Shown here piece by piece: positions 1 through 5,737 of a stretch of 6,459 nucleotides of DNA. The stretch is from contig JASBTO010000122.1 of the NCBI GenBank assembly GCA_030148365.1, positions 1 to 6,459 of the forward strand. Direction: 5' to 3'. The notes below the pieces were generated by a model. The model ran no database searches. It was not told the origin of the DNA and saw only the letters and a list, made by a program, of their open reading frames with translations. Each line of letters begins with the position of its first letter. Positions within the stretch are counted from its first letter, which is position 1. Origin of the DNA: Kangiellaceae bacterium. GTDB taxonomy: Bacteria > Pseudomonadota > Gammaproteobacteria > Enterobacterales > Kangiellaceae. A program made the translations under genes and the position numbers.

Positions 1-1357
1 TGTAGAGGATCGACAGGATCATGGCGTTGAGGCCGACGGATTTACCGGAGCCGGTGGTTCCCGCGACCAGCAGGTGGGGCATCTTGGCCATGTTGATGAC
101 CACGGGATTACCGGAAATGTCCTTGCCCAACGCCATCGCCAGCGGCGAGCTGAGATCGTCAAACTGGCGGGAAGCAATGACTTCCCTGAGCCGCACGATC
201 TCCCGGGATTCATTGGGGATCTCCAGACCAATCACGGATTTACCCGGAATAACTTCAACAATACGCACGGAGATGGTCGACAGGGAGCGCGCCAGATCCT
301 TGGCCAGATTGGTGATTTTGCTCACCTTGACTCCGGCGGCGAGATCCAGCTCGAAGCGGGTAATGACCGGTCCGGGATGGACTTCCACGACTTCCGCTTC
401 GATGTTGAAGTCCGCCAGTTTCAATTCCACCAGGCGCGACATGGCTTCCAGAGCTTCCGCCGACACCGGATTGGCCGGCGCAGTCGGGGCATCCAGCAGG
501 GACACCTTCGGCAGTCCACCGGGATCCTTGTCCTTGAACAACTTCTTCTGGCGCTCTTTTTGCTCACGCTTCGAGGGCTCGACCCGGGCCACCACCGGCT
601 CAATTTTCACCGGTTTGCGGGTGGCTTTTTTCTCGACCGCCTTCTTGACCGCCGTTTCCCGTCGTTTTTTCAGTTCCCGGGCGCTCTTGCGTTCCCGGCG
701 GTTATCCAGAAAATCCTGGAAACCGGTTTTCAGTCGCAGAATCCCGCTCAGCGTCCAGCGACCGACAGTGTCCATCAGTTGCAGCCAGGAGATGCCGGTA
801 AACAGGGTCAGGCCGGCCAGAAACATCGCCAGCAGGATCAGGGTCGTGCCCTGACCGGCGAAGGTCGGATACAGACCGCTGACCACCAGATCGCCGAGAA
901 TGCCGCCGGCCGTGGGTCCGGGCTGTACATCCGGATCCATAAAATGCAGGCTGCAGAGTCCCGCGCCGGCGATGATGGCCAGCAGCAGGCCGATGCCGCG
1001 CACCAGCCACCAGGCGTGACTGCGGGGCAGGATATCTTCCCGTCCCTTGAATACCAGAAAGCCGATATAGGCGACGACCAGCGGCGCCAGATAGGCAAGA
1101 TACCCGAACAGATGCAGGAAGAAATCGGCAAACCAGGCGCCGGCACGGCCGCCGGCATTACGCACCGCCTGATCGCTGCCCTGGAAACTCCAGCCGGGAT
1201 CGCCGGTGTTATAGGTCCAGAGCGCGATAAACAGGAACAGGGCCAGCATCATCAACATGATCATGCCGCCTTCAGCAACCCGCTTGCGCAATATGAGATG
1301 GTGCTCGCCGGGCTCCGCGGCAGCGCCCCTGTTCTTATTTCTGGCTTTGGCTGTCAA
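1..1357 (-). CDS. ftsK: DNA translocase FtsK, N-terminal part (3' end beyond window)
   Basis: FtsK couples cell division to chromosome segregation: it anchors at the septum and pumps DNA toward the dif site. About 452 codons are present and open throughout. Hydrophobic segments near residues 32-50, 83-103, 118-139 and 171-190 form the four-helix membrane anchor. Residues about 205-285 are a short Lys/Arg-rich, probably coiled linker. The FtsK alpha domain follows from about 290 (PGPVITRFELD at 328-338, VIPGKSVIGLEIPN at 369-382). Walker A GTTGSGKS is at 433-440 (bases 38-61). Walker B and the gamma DNA-recognition domain lie outside the window. The start is inferred as TTG at 1357: no in-frame ATG precedes the first membrane helix, a purine-rich stretch (GGGGGAAAGAG, 1365-1375) lies about 7 bases upstream, and the cytoplasmic tail then has a typical length. 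The linker is far shorter than in E. coli (1329 aa in total) and resembles the roughly 800-aa Pseudomonas type. Confidence 0.96.
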   Translation of the reverse strand, partial: MTAKARNKNRGAAAEPGEHHLILRKRVAEGGMIMLMMLALFLFIALWTYNTGDPGWSFQGSDQAVRNAGGRAGAWFADFFLHLFGYLAYLAPLVVAYIGFLVFKGREDILPRSHAWWLVRGIGLLLAIIAGAGLCSLHFMDPDVQPGPTAGGILGDLVVSGLYPTFAGQGTTLILLAMFLAGLTLFTGISWLQLMDTVGRWTLSGILRLKTGFQDFLDNRRERKSARELKKRRETAVKKAVEKKATRKPVKIEPVVARVEPSKREQKERQKKLFKDKDPGGLPKVSLLDAPTAPANPVSAEALEAMSRLVELKLADFNIEAEVVEVHPGPVITRFELDLAAGVKVSKITNLAKDLARSLSTISVRIVEVIPGKSVIGLEIPNESREIVRLREVIASRQFDDLSSPLAMALGKDISGNPVVINMAKMPHLLVAGTTGSGKSVGLNAMILSILY

Positions 1358-1364
1358 TGGCTTT

Positions 1365-1375
1365 CTCTTTCCCCC
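1365..1375 (-). promoter_or_regulatory. Putative ribosome binding site supporting the TTG start of ftsK
   Basis: On the minus strand a purine run GGGGGAAAGAG ends 7 bases before the TTG codon at 1357. It is not a perfect GGAGG. It is the only ribosome-binding-like stretch in the 56-base lrp-ftsK gap, and it decides between the TTG start and a later ATG (residue 32) that would cut into the first membrane helix. Confidence 0.5.
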
Positions 1376-1387
1376 GATTTCTCGCGT

Positions 1388-1417
1388 ATTGTAAACACTT
1401 CGCCGGCCAATTGTTAA
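1388..1417 (-). promoter_or_regulatory. Candidate sigma70 promoter for ftsK
   Basis: On the minus strand, TTAACA (1417-1412, 5 of 6 to TTGACA) is separated by 18 bases from TACAAT (1393-1388, 5 of 6 to TATAAT). The -35 element overlaps the lrp stop codon. A transcript would start near 1381, leaving a leader of roughly 25 bases with the purine-rich site before the TTG start. No terminator is visible between lrp and ftsK, so lrp read-through may also feed ftsK. Prediction by eye only. Confidence 0.5.
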
Positions 1418-1899
1418 TCGACCGGTAGACGATTACTCTCTTTGACTTCTTCCATGACCACATAGGTCCGGGAAGCGGAAACTCCCGGCAGGGTCAGCAG
1501 GGCCTCGCCCAGCAACTCGCGGTAGGCTTTCATGTCGGCGACCCGCGCCTTGAGCAGGTAATCGAAATCGCCGGACACCAGATGACACTCAAGAATCTGC
1601 GGCAAATCCACCACCGCTGATTTGAAGTCTTCGAAGACATCCGGCGAGGTCCGGGACAGCCTGATTTCCACAAACACCAGCAAGGCGGCCTCAAGGCGGT
1701 GGGGATTCAGATGCGCCGAATAGCCGACAATAAAGCCATGGCTTTCCAGTCGTCGCACGCGCTCCAGGCAAGGCGTCGGACTCAGCCCTACCCGCCGGGC
1801 CAGCTCGACATTGGCGAGCCGTCCATCGTCCTGCAGTTCCTTGAGAATGCGTCGATCGATACGATCCAGCGACTCAGCCTTCTGACTCAAGCGACGCAT
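1414..1899 (-). CDS. lrp: Leucine-responsive regulatory protein Lrp
   Basis: Global regulator of the Lrp/AsnC family that binds DNA as dimers and higher oligomers and senses leucine or alanine. The 161 residues compare with 164 in E. coli Lrp and match it closely along the whole length. The N-terminal helix-turn-helix (about residues 11-65) contains VGLSPTPCLERVRRLE at 37-52, which holds the recognition helix and is essentially identical to E. coli. The C-terminal RAM effector domain (about 72-150) contains ECHLVSGDFDYLLKARV at 104-120, and the protein ends VVMEEVKESNRL, again as in Lrp. This argues for true Lrp rather than another AsnC-family paralogue. The ATG at 1899 is preceded by AGGAT with about 8 bases spacing. 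It is divergent from ald, and ftsK follows 56 bases downstream on the same strand. Autoregulation is likely, since Lrp-like sites overlap its upstream region. Confidence 0.95.
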   Translation of the reverse strand: MRRLSQKAESLDRIDRRILKELQDDGRLANVELARRVGLSPTPCLERVRRLESHGFIVGYSAHLNPHRLEAALLVFVEIRLSRTSPDVFEDFKSAVVDLPQILECHLVSGDFDYLLKARVADMKAYRELLGEALLTLPGVSASRTYVVMEEVKESNRLPVD

Positions 1900-1928
1900 A
1901 GGCCATTATCCTGTGAATTCTCATTATT

Positions 1929-1943
1929 TGGTTAATTATGCTA
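1929..1943 (+). promoter_or_regulatory. Lrp-box-like site 1
   Basis: TGGTTAATTATGCTA matches the published E. coli Lrp consensus (YAGHAWATTWTDCTR) at 13 of 15 positions; the mismatches are positions 2 and 5. The adjacent lrp gene makes this a plausible operator. The region is AT-rich, which inflates chance matches. Confidence 0.5.
1935..1940 (-). promoter_or_regulatory. Candidate -10 element of the lrp promoter
   Basis: On the minus strand CATAAT (1940-1935) matches TATAAT at 5 of 6 positions and lies about 36 bases upstream of the lrp ATG. No good -35 is seen at 16-18 bases upstream. The element lies inside the first Lrp-like 15-mer and touches the left arm of the palindrome, which would suit repression of lrp by its own product. 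Confidence 0.3.
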
Positions 1944-1964
1944 GTAATACTTTATTAATAGCAT
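1938..1964 (+). repeat. 27-bp imperfect palindrome between lrp and ald (probable operator)
   Basis: Centred on base 1951, 11 of the 13 base pairs are complementary: outer arms ATGCTA (1938-1943) and TAGCAT (1959-1964), inner arms TAATA (1945-1949) and TATTA (1953-1957), with mismatches only at 1944/1958 and 1950/1952. It links the two Lrp-like 15-mers and spans the middle of the divergent promoter region. The symmetry fits binding by a dimeric regulator; Lrp, encoded next door, is the natural candidate. It has no T-tract tail, so it is not a terminator. Confidence 0.6.
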
Positions 1965-1973
1965 TTTATTCCG
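1959..1973 (+). promoter_or_regulatory. Lrp-box-like site 2
   Basis: TAGCATTTTATTCCG matches the Lrp consensus at 13 of 15 positions (mismatches at positions 7 and 14). It begins 30 bp, about three helical turns, after site 1, so both would lie on the same DNA face. It lies at the expected -35 position of the candidate ald promoter. Confidence 0.5.
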
Positions 1974-1985
1974 GTTTTTCCAAGA

Positions 1986-1991
1986 TATACT
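1986..1991 (+). promoter_or_regulatory. Candidate -10 element of the ald promoter
   Basis: TATACT matches TATAAT at 5 of 6 positions and would give a start near 1998 and a leader of about 33 bases. No good -35 lies 16-18 bases upstream; that position is covered by Lrp-like site 2, which would suit a promoter needing an activator. TCTAAT at 1998-2003 is an alternative. Confidence 0.4.
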
Positions 1992-2030
1992 AGTGGATCT
2001 AATTTTTTAGCATTTATCCGGAGATAACGG

Positions 2031-3149
2031 ATGCTGATCGGGGTCCCCAAAGAAATCAAAAATCACGAATACCGCGTAGGCATGGTGCCAGGCAGCGTTC
2101 GTGAACTCATCGCGCACGGCCATGACATTGTTGTCGAGCACAATGCCGGTATCGGCATCGGCTTCACCGATGCGGACTACGAGGCCGTCGGCGCCCGTAT
2201 CGTCGATACTGCCGAGCAGGTGTTTGCCGAGGCGGACATGATAGTGAAGGTCAAGGAACCGCTCGCTGAAGAGCGCGCCCGTTTGCGCGAAGGCCAGGTG
2301 CTCTTTACTTACCTCCACCTCGCGCCGGACCGTCCCCAGACCGAAGATCTGATCAAGAGCAAAGCCATCTGTATCGCCTACGAGACTGTCACCGGCCCGA
2401 CCGGCGGCTTGCCATTGTTGGCGCCCATGTCGGAAGTGGCCGGTCGCATGTCCATTCAAGCCGGCGCAGAGTGCCTGGAAAAATCCAACCACGGCCGCGG
2501 CATGTTGCTGGGCGGCGTCCCCGGCGTACCGCCGGCGAAAGTTGCCATTATCGGTGGCGGCGTAGTGGGCAGCAATGCTGCCCAGATGGCCATCGGTATG
2601 GGCGCCCGAGTCGTCATTCTTGATCGCAATATTGATGTTCTGCGTCGTCTCAATGCCCAGTTCGGCGCCGCCCTGGAAACGTCCTTTTCCAGCCGCGACT
2701 CCCTGGAGAATCACGTCATCAATGCCGATCTGGTCATTGGCGGGGTCCTGATCCCCGGTGCCGCCGCACCGAAACTGGTCACCCGGGAAATGATCAGCCA
2801 GATGAGACCCGGCGCCGCGATTGTCGACGTGGCCATCGATCAGGGCGGTTGCTTTGAAACCTCCAAGCCAACCACTCACCAGGATCCGACCTTTATCGTT
2901 GATGATGTCGTGCATTATTGTGTCGCCAATATGCCGGGCGCGGTGCCACTGACCTCAACCTTTGCCCTGAACAATGCCACCCTGCCTTACATCATCAATC
3001 TTGCCAACAAGGGCTTTGTGAAAGCGATGGCGGAAGACGGCCACCTGATGAATGGCCTGAATGTGGTTGACGGCAAGGTCACCAATGAGAGCGTTGCCGA
3101 AAACCTTGGCTATGACTATGTACCGCCCAAGCTGGCCCTGAACCTGTAA
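2031..3149 (+). CDS. ald: Alanine dehydrogenase
   Basis: NAD-dependent L-alanine dehydrogenase, which interconverts L-alanine with pyruvate and ammonium in the cytoplasm. The 372 residues are the usual family length. Visible landmarks follow the family: N-terminal GVPKEIKNHEYRVG (4-17) with substrate-binding Arg15, Lys75 in VKVKEP, His96 in TYLHLA, the Rossmann motif GGGVVG at 175-180 with acidic Asp198 ending the second strand (NAD rather than NADP), and catalytic Asp270 in VAIDQGG. All these residues are intact. It starts at ATG 2031 with GGAG at 2020-2023, 7 bases upstream. It is divergent from lrp across an AT-rich region with Lrp-like sites, and is followed at once by an intrinsic terminator, so it is probably monocistronic. 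In other bacteria ald genes are often controlled by Lrp/AsnC proteins; alanine- or leucine-responsive control here is inferred from position and sites. Confidence 0.97.
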   Translation: MLIGVPKEIKNHEYRVGMVPGSVRELIAHGHDIVVEHNAGIGIGFTDADYEAVGARIVDTAEQVFAEADMIVKVKEPLAEERARLREGQVLFTYLHLAPDRPQTEDLIKSKAICIAYETVTGPTGGLPLLAPMSEVAGRMSIQAGAECLEKSNHGRGMLLGGVPGVPPAKVAIIGGGVVGSNAAQMAIGMGARVVILDRNIDVLRRLNAQFGAALETSFSSRDSLENHVINADLVIGGVLIPGAAAPKLVTREMISQMRPGAAIVDVAIDQGGCFETSKPTTHQDPTFIVDDVVHYCVANMPGAVPLTSTFALNNATLPYIINLANKGFVKAMAEDGHLMNGLNVVDGKVTNESVAENLGYDYVPPKLALNL

Positions 3150-3153
3150 CCCC

Positions 3154-3170
3154 GACGCTTGCCAAGCGTC
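3154..3170 (+). terminator. Upstream hairpin in the ald 3' region
   Basis: GACGCTT (3154-3160) pairs perfectly with AAGCGTC (3164-3170) around a 3-base GCC loop, 4 bases after the ald stop. It lacks a T-tract, so it is not a terminator alone. It stands directly before the stronger hairpin and may stall polymerase or protect the 3' end of the message. Confidence 0.5.
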
Positions 3171-3173
3171 CCG

Positions 3174-3198
3174 AAAACGCCGCATTTGCGGCGTTTTT
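3174..3198 (+). terminator. Rho-independent terminator of ald
   Basis: AAAACGCCGC (3174-3183) pairs perfectly over 10 bp with GCGGCGTTTT (3188-3197) around an ATTT loop, ending in a five-T tract (3194-3198). This is a textbook intrinsic terminator that closes the ald unit before the trxB promoter. Confidence 0.9.
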
Positions 3199-3199
3199 G

Positions 3200-3228
3200 T
3201 TTACCGGGGCAACCTGAGCCCTTACAAT
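3200..3228 (+). promoter_or_regulatory. Candidate sigma70 promoter for trxB
   Basis: TTTACC (3200-3205, 4 of 6) is followed after exactly 17 bases by TACAAT (3223-3228, 5 of 6). It begins just 2 bases after the ald terminator T-tract, giving a predicted start near 3235 and a leader of about 40 bases. The strong terminator upstream implies that trxB needs its own promoter, and this is the best candidate in the gap. Confidence 0.55.
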
Positions 3229-3275
3229 CACCCGCAAATCGCAGTCAGAACAAAAGAAGTTGGGAGTAAATACCA

Positions 3276-4223
3276 GTGACCGACAAGAAACACAGTCGCC
3301 TGCTCATTCTCGGTTCCGGGCCGGCCGGCTACACCGCCGCCGTTTATGCCGCCCGCGCCAACCTCAATCCGGTCATGATCACCGGTTTGCAGCAAGGTGG
3401 CCAGCTTACCACCACCACCGACGTCGATAACTGGCCCGGCGACGCCGACGGCGTACAGGGCCCGGAACTCATGGAGCGGATGCTCAAGCACGCAGAGAGA
3501 TTTGGTACGGAAATTATCTTTGATCACGTCCACACCGTGGATCTGGAAAATCGCCCCTTTACCCTGACGGGTGATGCCGGCACCTATACCTGTGACTCTC
3601 TCATCATCGCCACCGGGGCAACCGCCAAATATCTTGGCCTGCCTTCCGAGGAAGCTTTCATGGGCCGCGGCGTTTCTGCCTGCGCGACCTGTGACGGCTT
3701 TTTCTACCGAGGCCAGAAAGTCGCCGTGGTCGGCGGTGGCAACACTGCCGTCGAAGAAGCTCTGTATCTGTCCAATATCGCCAGCGAGGTTCATCTGATC
3801 CATCGCCGCGAAGAGTTGCGGGCTGAAAAAATCCTGCAGGACAAGCTGTTCGACAAGGCCAAAAACGGCAATGTCACCCTGCACTGGCACCGAACCCTCG
3901 ACGAAGTCCTCGGCGATGACAGTGGCGTGACCGGTATCCGTATCCGCAGCGCCCAGGACGAGAGCACGGAAGAGCTGGATCTGGCCGGCGTGTTCATCGC
4001 TATCGGCCACAAGCCGAACACCGACATTTTCGCCGGACAACTGGACATGAAAGACGGCTATATTCTCGTCAAGGGCGGCCTTGCGGGCAACGCGACCCTG
4101 ACCAGCATTGACGGTGTCTTTGCTTCCGGTGACGTGGCCGACCACGTTTATCGCCAGGCAGTCACTTCCGCGGGTACCGGCTGCATGGCCGCTCTCGACG
4201 CGGAAAAGTACCTCGACCAATAG
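3276..4223 (+). CDS. trxB: Thioredoxin reductase
   Basis: Cytoplasmic FAD enzyme that uses NADPH to reduce thioredoxin. The 315 residues closely match E. coli TrxB (321) along the whole length. Landmarks: FAD-binding GSGPAGYTAA (13-22); the redox-active Cys136-Ala-Thr-Cys139 followed by DGFFYR; NADPH-binding GGGNTAVEEA (153-162); His176-Arg177-Arg178, which contacts the NADPH 2'-phosphate; and the C-terminal FAD motif GDV at 285-287. All catalytic residues are present. The start is GTG at 3276, chosen because GGGAG (3262-3266) lies 9 bases upstream and MTDKKHSRLLILGSG aligns with the E. coli N-terminus. It ends a few residues earlier than E. coli TrxB. aat follows after 78 bases that contain a possible attenuator. 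Confidence 0.97.
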   Translation: MTDKKHSRLLILGSGPAGYTAAVYAARANLNPVMITGLQQGGQLTTTTDVDNWPGDADGVQGPELMERMLKHAERFGTEIIFDHVHTVDLENRPFTLTGDAGTYTCDSLIIATGATAKYLGLPSEEAFMGRGVSACATCDGFFYRGQKVAVVGGGNTAVEEALYLSNIASEVHLIHRREELRAEKILQDKLFDKAKNGNVTLHWHRTLDEVLGDDSGVTGIRIRSAQDESTEELDLAGVFIAIGHKPNTDIFAGQLDMKDGYILVKGGLAGNATLTSIDGVFASGDVADHVYRQAVTSAGTGCMAALDAEKYLDQ

Positions 4224-4229
4224 GAGCGC

Positions 4230-4284
4230 TGCCGCCCGGCCTGCTTGTTCTCCAATCAGGCGCTTTACGGGCGGCACGGTTTTT
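4230..4284 (+). terminator. Nested inverted repeat with T-tract between trxB and aat (possible leaky terminator or attenuator)
   Basis: TGCCGCCC (4230-4237) pairs with GGGCGGCA (4269-4276), 8 bp without mismatch. Inside it GCCTG (4239-4243) pairs with CAGGC (4257-4261). After three further bases comes TTTTT (4280-4284). The structure fills most of the 78-base trxB-aat gap and ends 17 bases before the aat ATG. It could end most trxB transcripts or act as a leader structure for aat. The outer loop is longer than in a classic terminator, so the assignment is tentative. Confidence 0.45.
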
Positions 4285-4301
4285 CGGTTCAATTGGACGC
4301 T

Positions 4302-5027
4302 ATGGAATTACTGCCGACCTTCCTTGGTCCTGACACCCCGTTCCCGGATCCGGACTCTGCGCTTGATCAACCCAACGGCCTGCTCGCCGTTGGCGGTGAT
4401 CTCGGACCAGAACGCCTCCTCGCTGCCTACCGCCAGGGTATTTTCCCCTGGTATTCCGAAGACGAGCCCCTGCTCTGGTGGTCACCGGATCCCCGGATGC
4501 TGCTGTTCCCAATGGAATTCCATGCGTCCAGGAGTCTCAGAAAAGCCATCCGCAACAAGCCTTTCACCGTCACCGTCAATCAGGCTTTCGCCGCCGTTGT
4601 CGAAGGCTGCGCGGCCCCGAGAAGTTCTGACTCCGGCACCTGGATCCTTCCGGAAATGCAACAGGCTTACGGCCGCTTGCATGCGTCGGGACAGGCACAC
4701 TCTTTCGAAGTCTGGACCGGTGATCAACTGGTCGGCGGGCTTTATGGCATCAGTCTCGGACGCCTGTTCTTCGGCGAATCCATGTTCTCCCGCGTCAGTG
4801 ACGCTTCCAAGGTGGCACTGACTGCGCTGGTCGCCCTTGCCCGCCAGCACGATTTCAGTTTTATTGACTGCCAGATGGAGAATCCCCACCTGACCCGCCT
4901 GGGCGCACGACCGGTACCTCGTGCTGACTTTCTGGGCGGGTTGAAGGAAGGACTGCACTGGCAACAGCCGGCCAGTCTATGGAAACCGCAGACCCTGAGC
5001 CCGACTTTCTTGCTACAATATTTCTGA
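4302..5027 (+). CDS. aat: Leucyl/phenylalanyl-tRNA--protein transferase
   Basis: Transfers Leu or Phe from aminoacyl-tRNA to proteins with N-terminal Lys or Arg, making primary destabilising residues recognised by ClpS. The 241 residues compare with 234 in E. coli. Family blocks in order: PNGLLAVGGDL (24-34), YRQGIFPWY (43-51), LLWWSPDPR (57-65), HASRSLRK (74-81), AHSFEVW (132-138), LVGGLYG (143-149), FGESMFSR (157-164), and FIDCQ (187-191), where Asp189 and Gln191 correspond to the E. coli catalytic Asp186 and Gln188. ATG 4302 was chosen although the frame is open upstream to a TTG at 4245: the ATG gives an N-terminus aligned with E. coli, and the upstream stretch is a predicted stem-loop. 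The ribosome binding site is weak (GGA at 4295-4297). An AGGAG over the trxB stop (4222-4226) is too distant. The stop overlaps the bpt start. Confidence 0.96.
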   Translation: MELLPTFLGPDTPFPDPDSALDQPNGLLAVGGDLGPERLLAAYRQGIFPWYSEDEPLLWWSPDPRMLLFPMEFHASRSLRKAIRNKPFTVTVNQAFAAVVEGCAAPRSSDSGTWILPEMQQAYGRLHASGQAHSFEVWTGDQLVGGLYGISLGRLFFGESMFSRVSDASKVALTALVALARQHDFSFIDCQMENPHLTRLGARPVPRADFLGGLKEGLHWQQPASLWKPQTLSPTFLLQYF

Positions 5028-5737
5028 TGTCATCGAAAGTCACCAATATAGAACTATACGCATCACCACCCCATACCTGCTCCTATCTGCCGGAGCAGCA
5101 AGCGGTGCAGGCATTTATCGATCCGGCCCTCGAACTCAATCCACGCATTTACAGTCTGCTTTCCCGCCAGGGGTTCCGGCGCAGCGGCAACTTCATTTAT
5201 CGGCCCCAGTGCGGAGAATGCCAGGCCTGCATCCCGGTGCGCCTGCCCGTGGCAGAGTTCCGCCTGAGCCGCTCACAAAAGCGTATCGTCAAACGCAACC
5301 GGGACTTACGGGTCGAGATGGAGCCGGCCACTGTCCGTGAAGATGACTACAAACTTTACGAACGCTACATTACCCTGCGCCATCCCGATGGCGACATGTA
5401 CCCGCCGAGTTTTCAGCAATACCGTAAGTTCCTGCTGGCGGACTGGTGCCCTTCCCTGTTCCTGCGTTTTTATGAGGGCGACTCCTGCATTGCGGTGATG
5501 GTGGCGGATCAGCTTGACGACGGGCTGTCCGCGGTCTATTCATTTTTTGAGCCCGATCAAAACCGTCGCAGTCTCGGCAGTCTGTCAATCCTGCAGCTCA
5601 TCGCTGCTGCGAAAGAGAGCAATCTTGCCTACGTTTATCTCGGCTACTATGTGCGGGACTGCCACAAGATGAGTTACAAGATCAACTATCGGCCACTGGA
5701 AATTTACAAGCAAGGCCGATGGCTAAGCGTTACCTGA
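5027..5737 (+). CDS. bpt: Aspartate/glutamate leucyltransferase (Bpt/Ate family)
   Basis: Bacterial relative of eukaryotic arginyl-tRNA--protein transferase. The characterised Vibrio vulnificus Bpt adds Leu to N-terminal Asp or Glu, and many databases still call the family arginyltransferase. The 236 residues are the usual length. Landmarks: the N-terminal HTCSYLPEQQA block (16-26), FRRSG (50-54), the cysteine cluster Cys62-x2-Cys65-x2-Cys68 in RPQCGECQACIPVR, QKRIVKRN (84-91), HPDGDMYPPS (119-128), the GNAT-like core SAVYSFFEPD (168-177) and RRSLG (180-184), and YLGYYVRDCHKMSYK (204-218). The start at ATG 5027 overlaps the aat TGA as TGATG. No ribosome binding site is visible, so translation is probably coupled to aat. 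An in-frame ATG at 4979, inside aat, would add 16 residues foreign to the family. Actual donor-tRNA preference cannot be read from sequence. Confidence 0.94.
   Translation: MSSKVTNIELYASPPHTCSYLPEQQAVQAFIDPALELNPRIYSLLSRQGFRRSGNFIYRPQCGECQACIPVRLPVAEFRLSRSQKRIVKRNRDLRVEMEPATVREDDYKLYERYITLRHPDGDMYPPSFQQYRKFLLADWCPSLFLRFYEGDSCIAVMVADQLDDGLSAVYSFFEPDQNRRSLGSLSILQLIAAAKESNLAYVYLGYYVRDCHKMSYKINYRPLEIYKQGRWLSVT

Larger units (their letters stand above)
1959..2021 (+). repeat. Imperfect direct repeat flanking the ald promoter
   Basis: TAGCATTTTATTCCGG (1959-1974) recurs as TAGCATTTATCCGG (2008-2021), differing by two missing T residues, with starts 49 bp apart. The first copy includes the right arm of the palindrome. 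The second overlaps the first bases of the ald ribosome binding site. The copies flank the candidate -10 of ald. A further regulator binding site or a chance duplication are both possible. Confidence 0.4.

Noticed and set aside
74..1417. A 447-codon open frame on the plus strand opposite ftsK
   Set aside because: It is the shadow of a well-supported ftsK frame. Its translation is rich in His, Gln and Gly with no recognisable domain, and no ribosome binding site precedes it. GC-rich coding sequence often leaves the antisense frame open.
2007..2915. A 302-codon frame on the minus strand opposite ald
   Set aside because: It is antisense to a complete alanine dehydrogenase with intact catalytic residues. 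The translation (repeated Gly, Asp and His) resembles no family I recognise.
3228..4292. A 354-codon frame on the minus strand covering trxB
   Set aside because: It is a shadow of trxB, with low-complexity Gly/Val/Ala composition and no start signal. It would also run through the trxB promoter and the trxB-aat stem-loop.
4245..4301. N-terminal extension of Aat from TTG 4245
   Set aside because: The 19 extra residues do not match the family, the TTG has no ribosome binding site at proper spacing, and the region forms an inverted repeat. ATG 4302 aligns with the E. coli N-terminus.
4979..5026. N-terminal extension of Bpt from ATG 4979
   Set aside because: The 16 added residues are encoded within the end of aat and are foreign to the family, while ATG 5027 gives the usual length and a TGATG overlap.
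5449..5456. CCCTTCCC, a minus-strand match to the FtsK-orienting sequence GGGNAGGG
   Set aside because: About one such match is expected by chance in both strands of a window this size, and a single copy says nothing about polarity.
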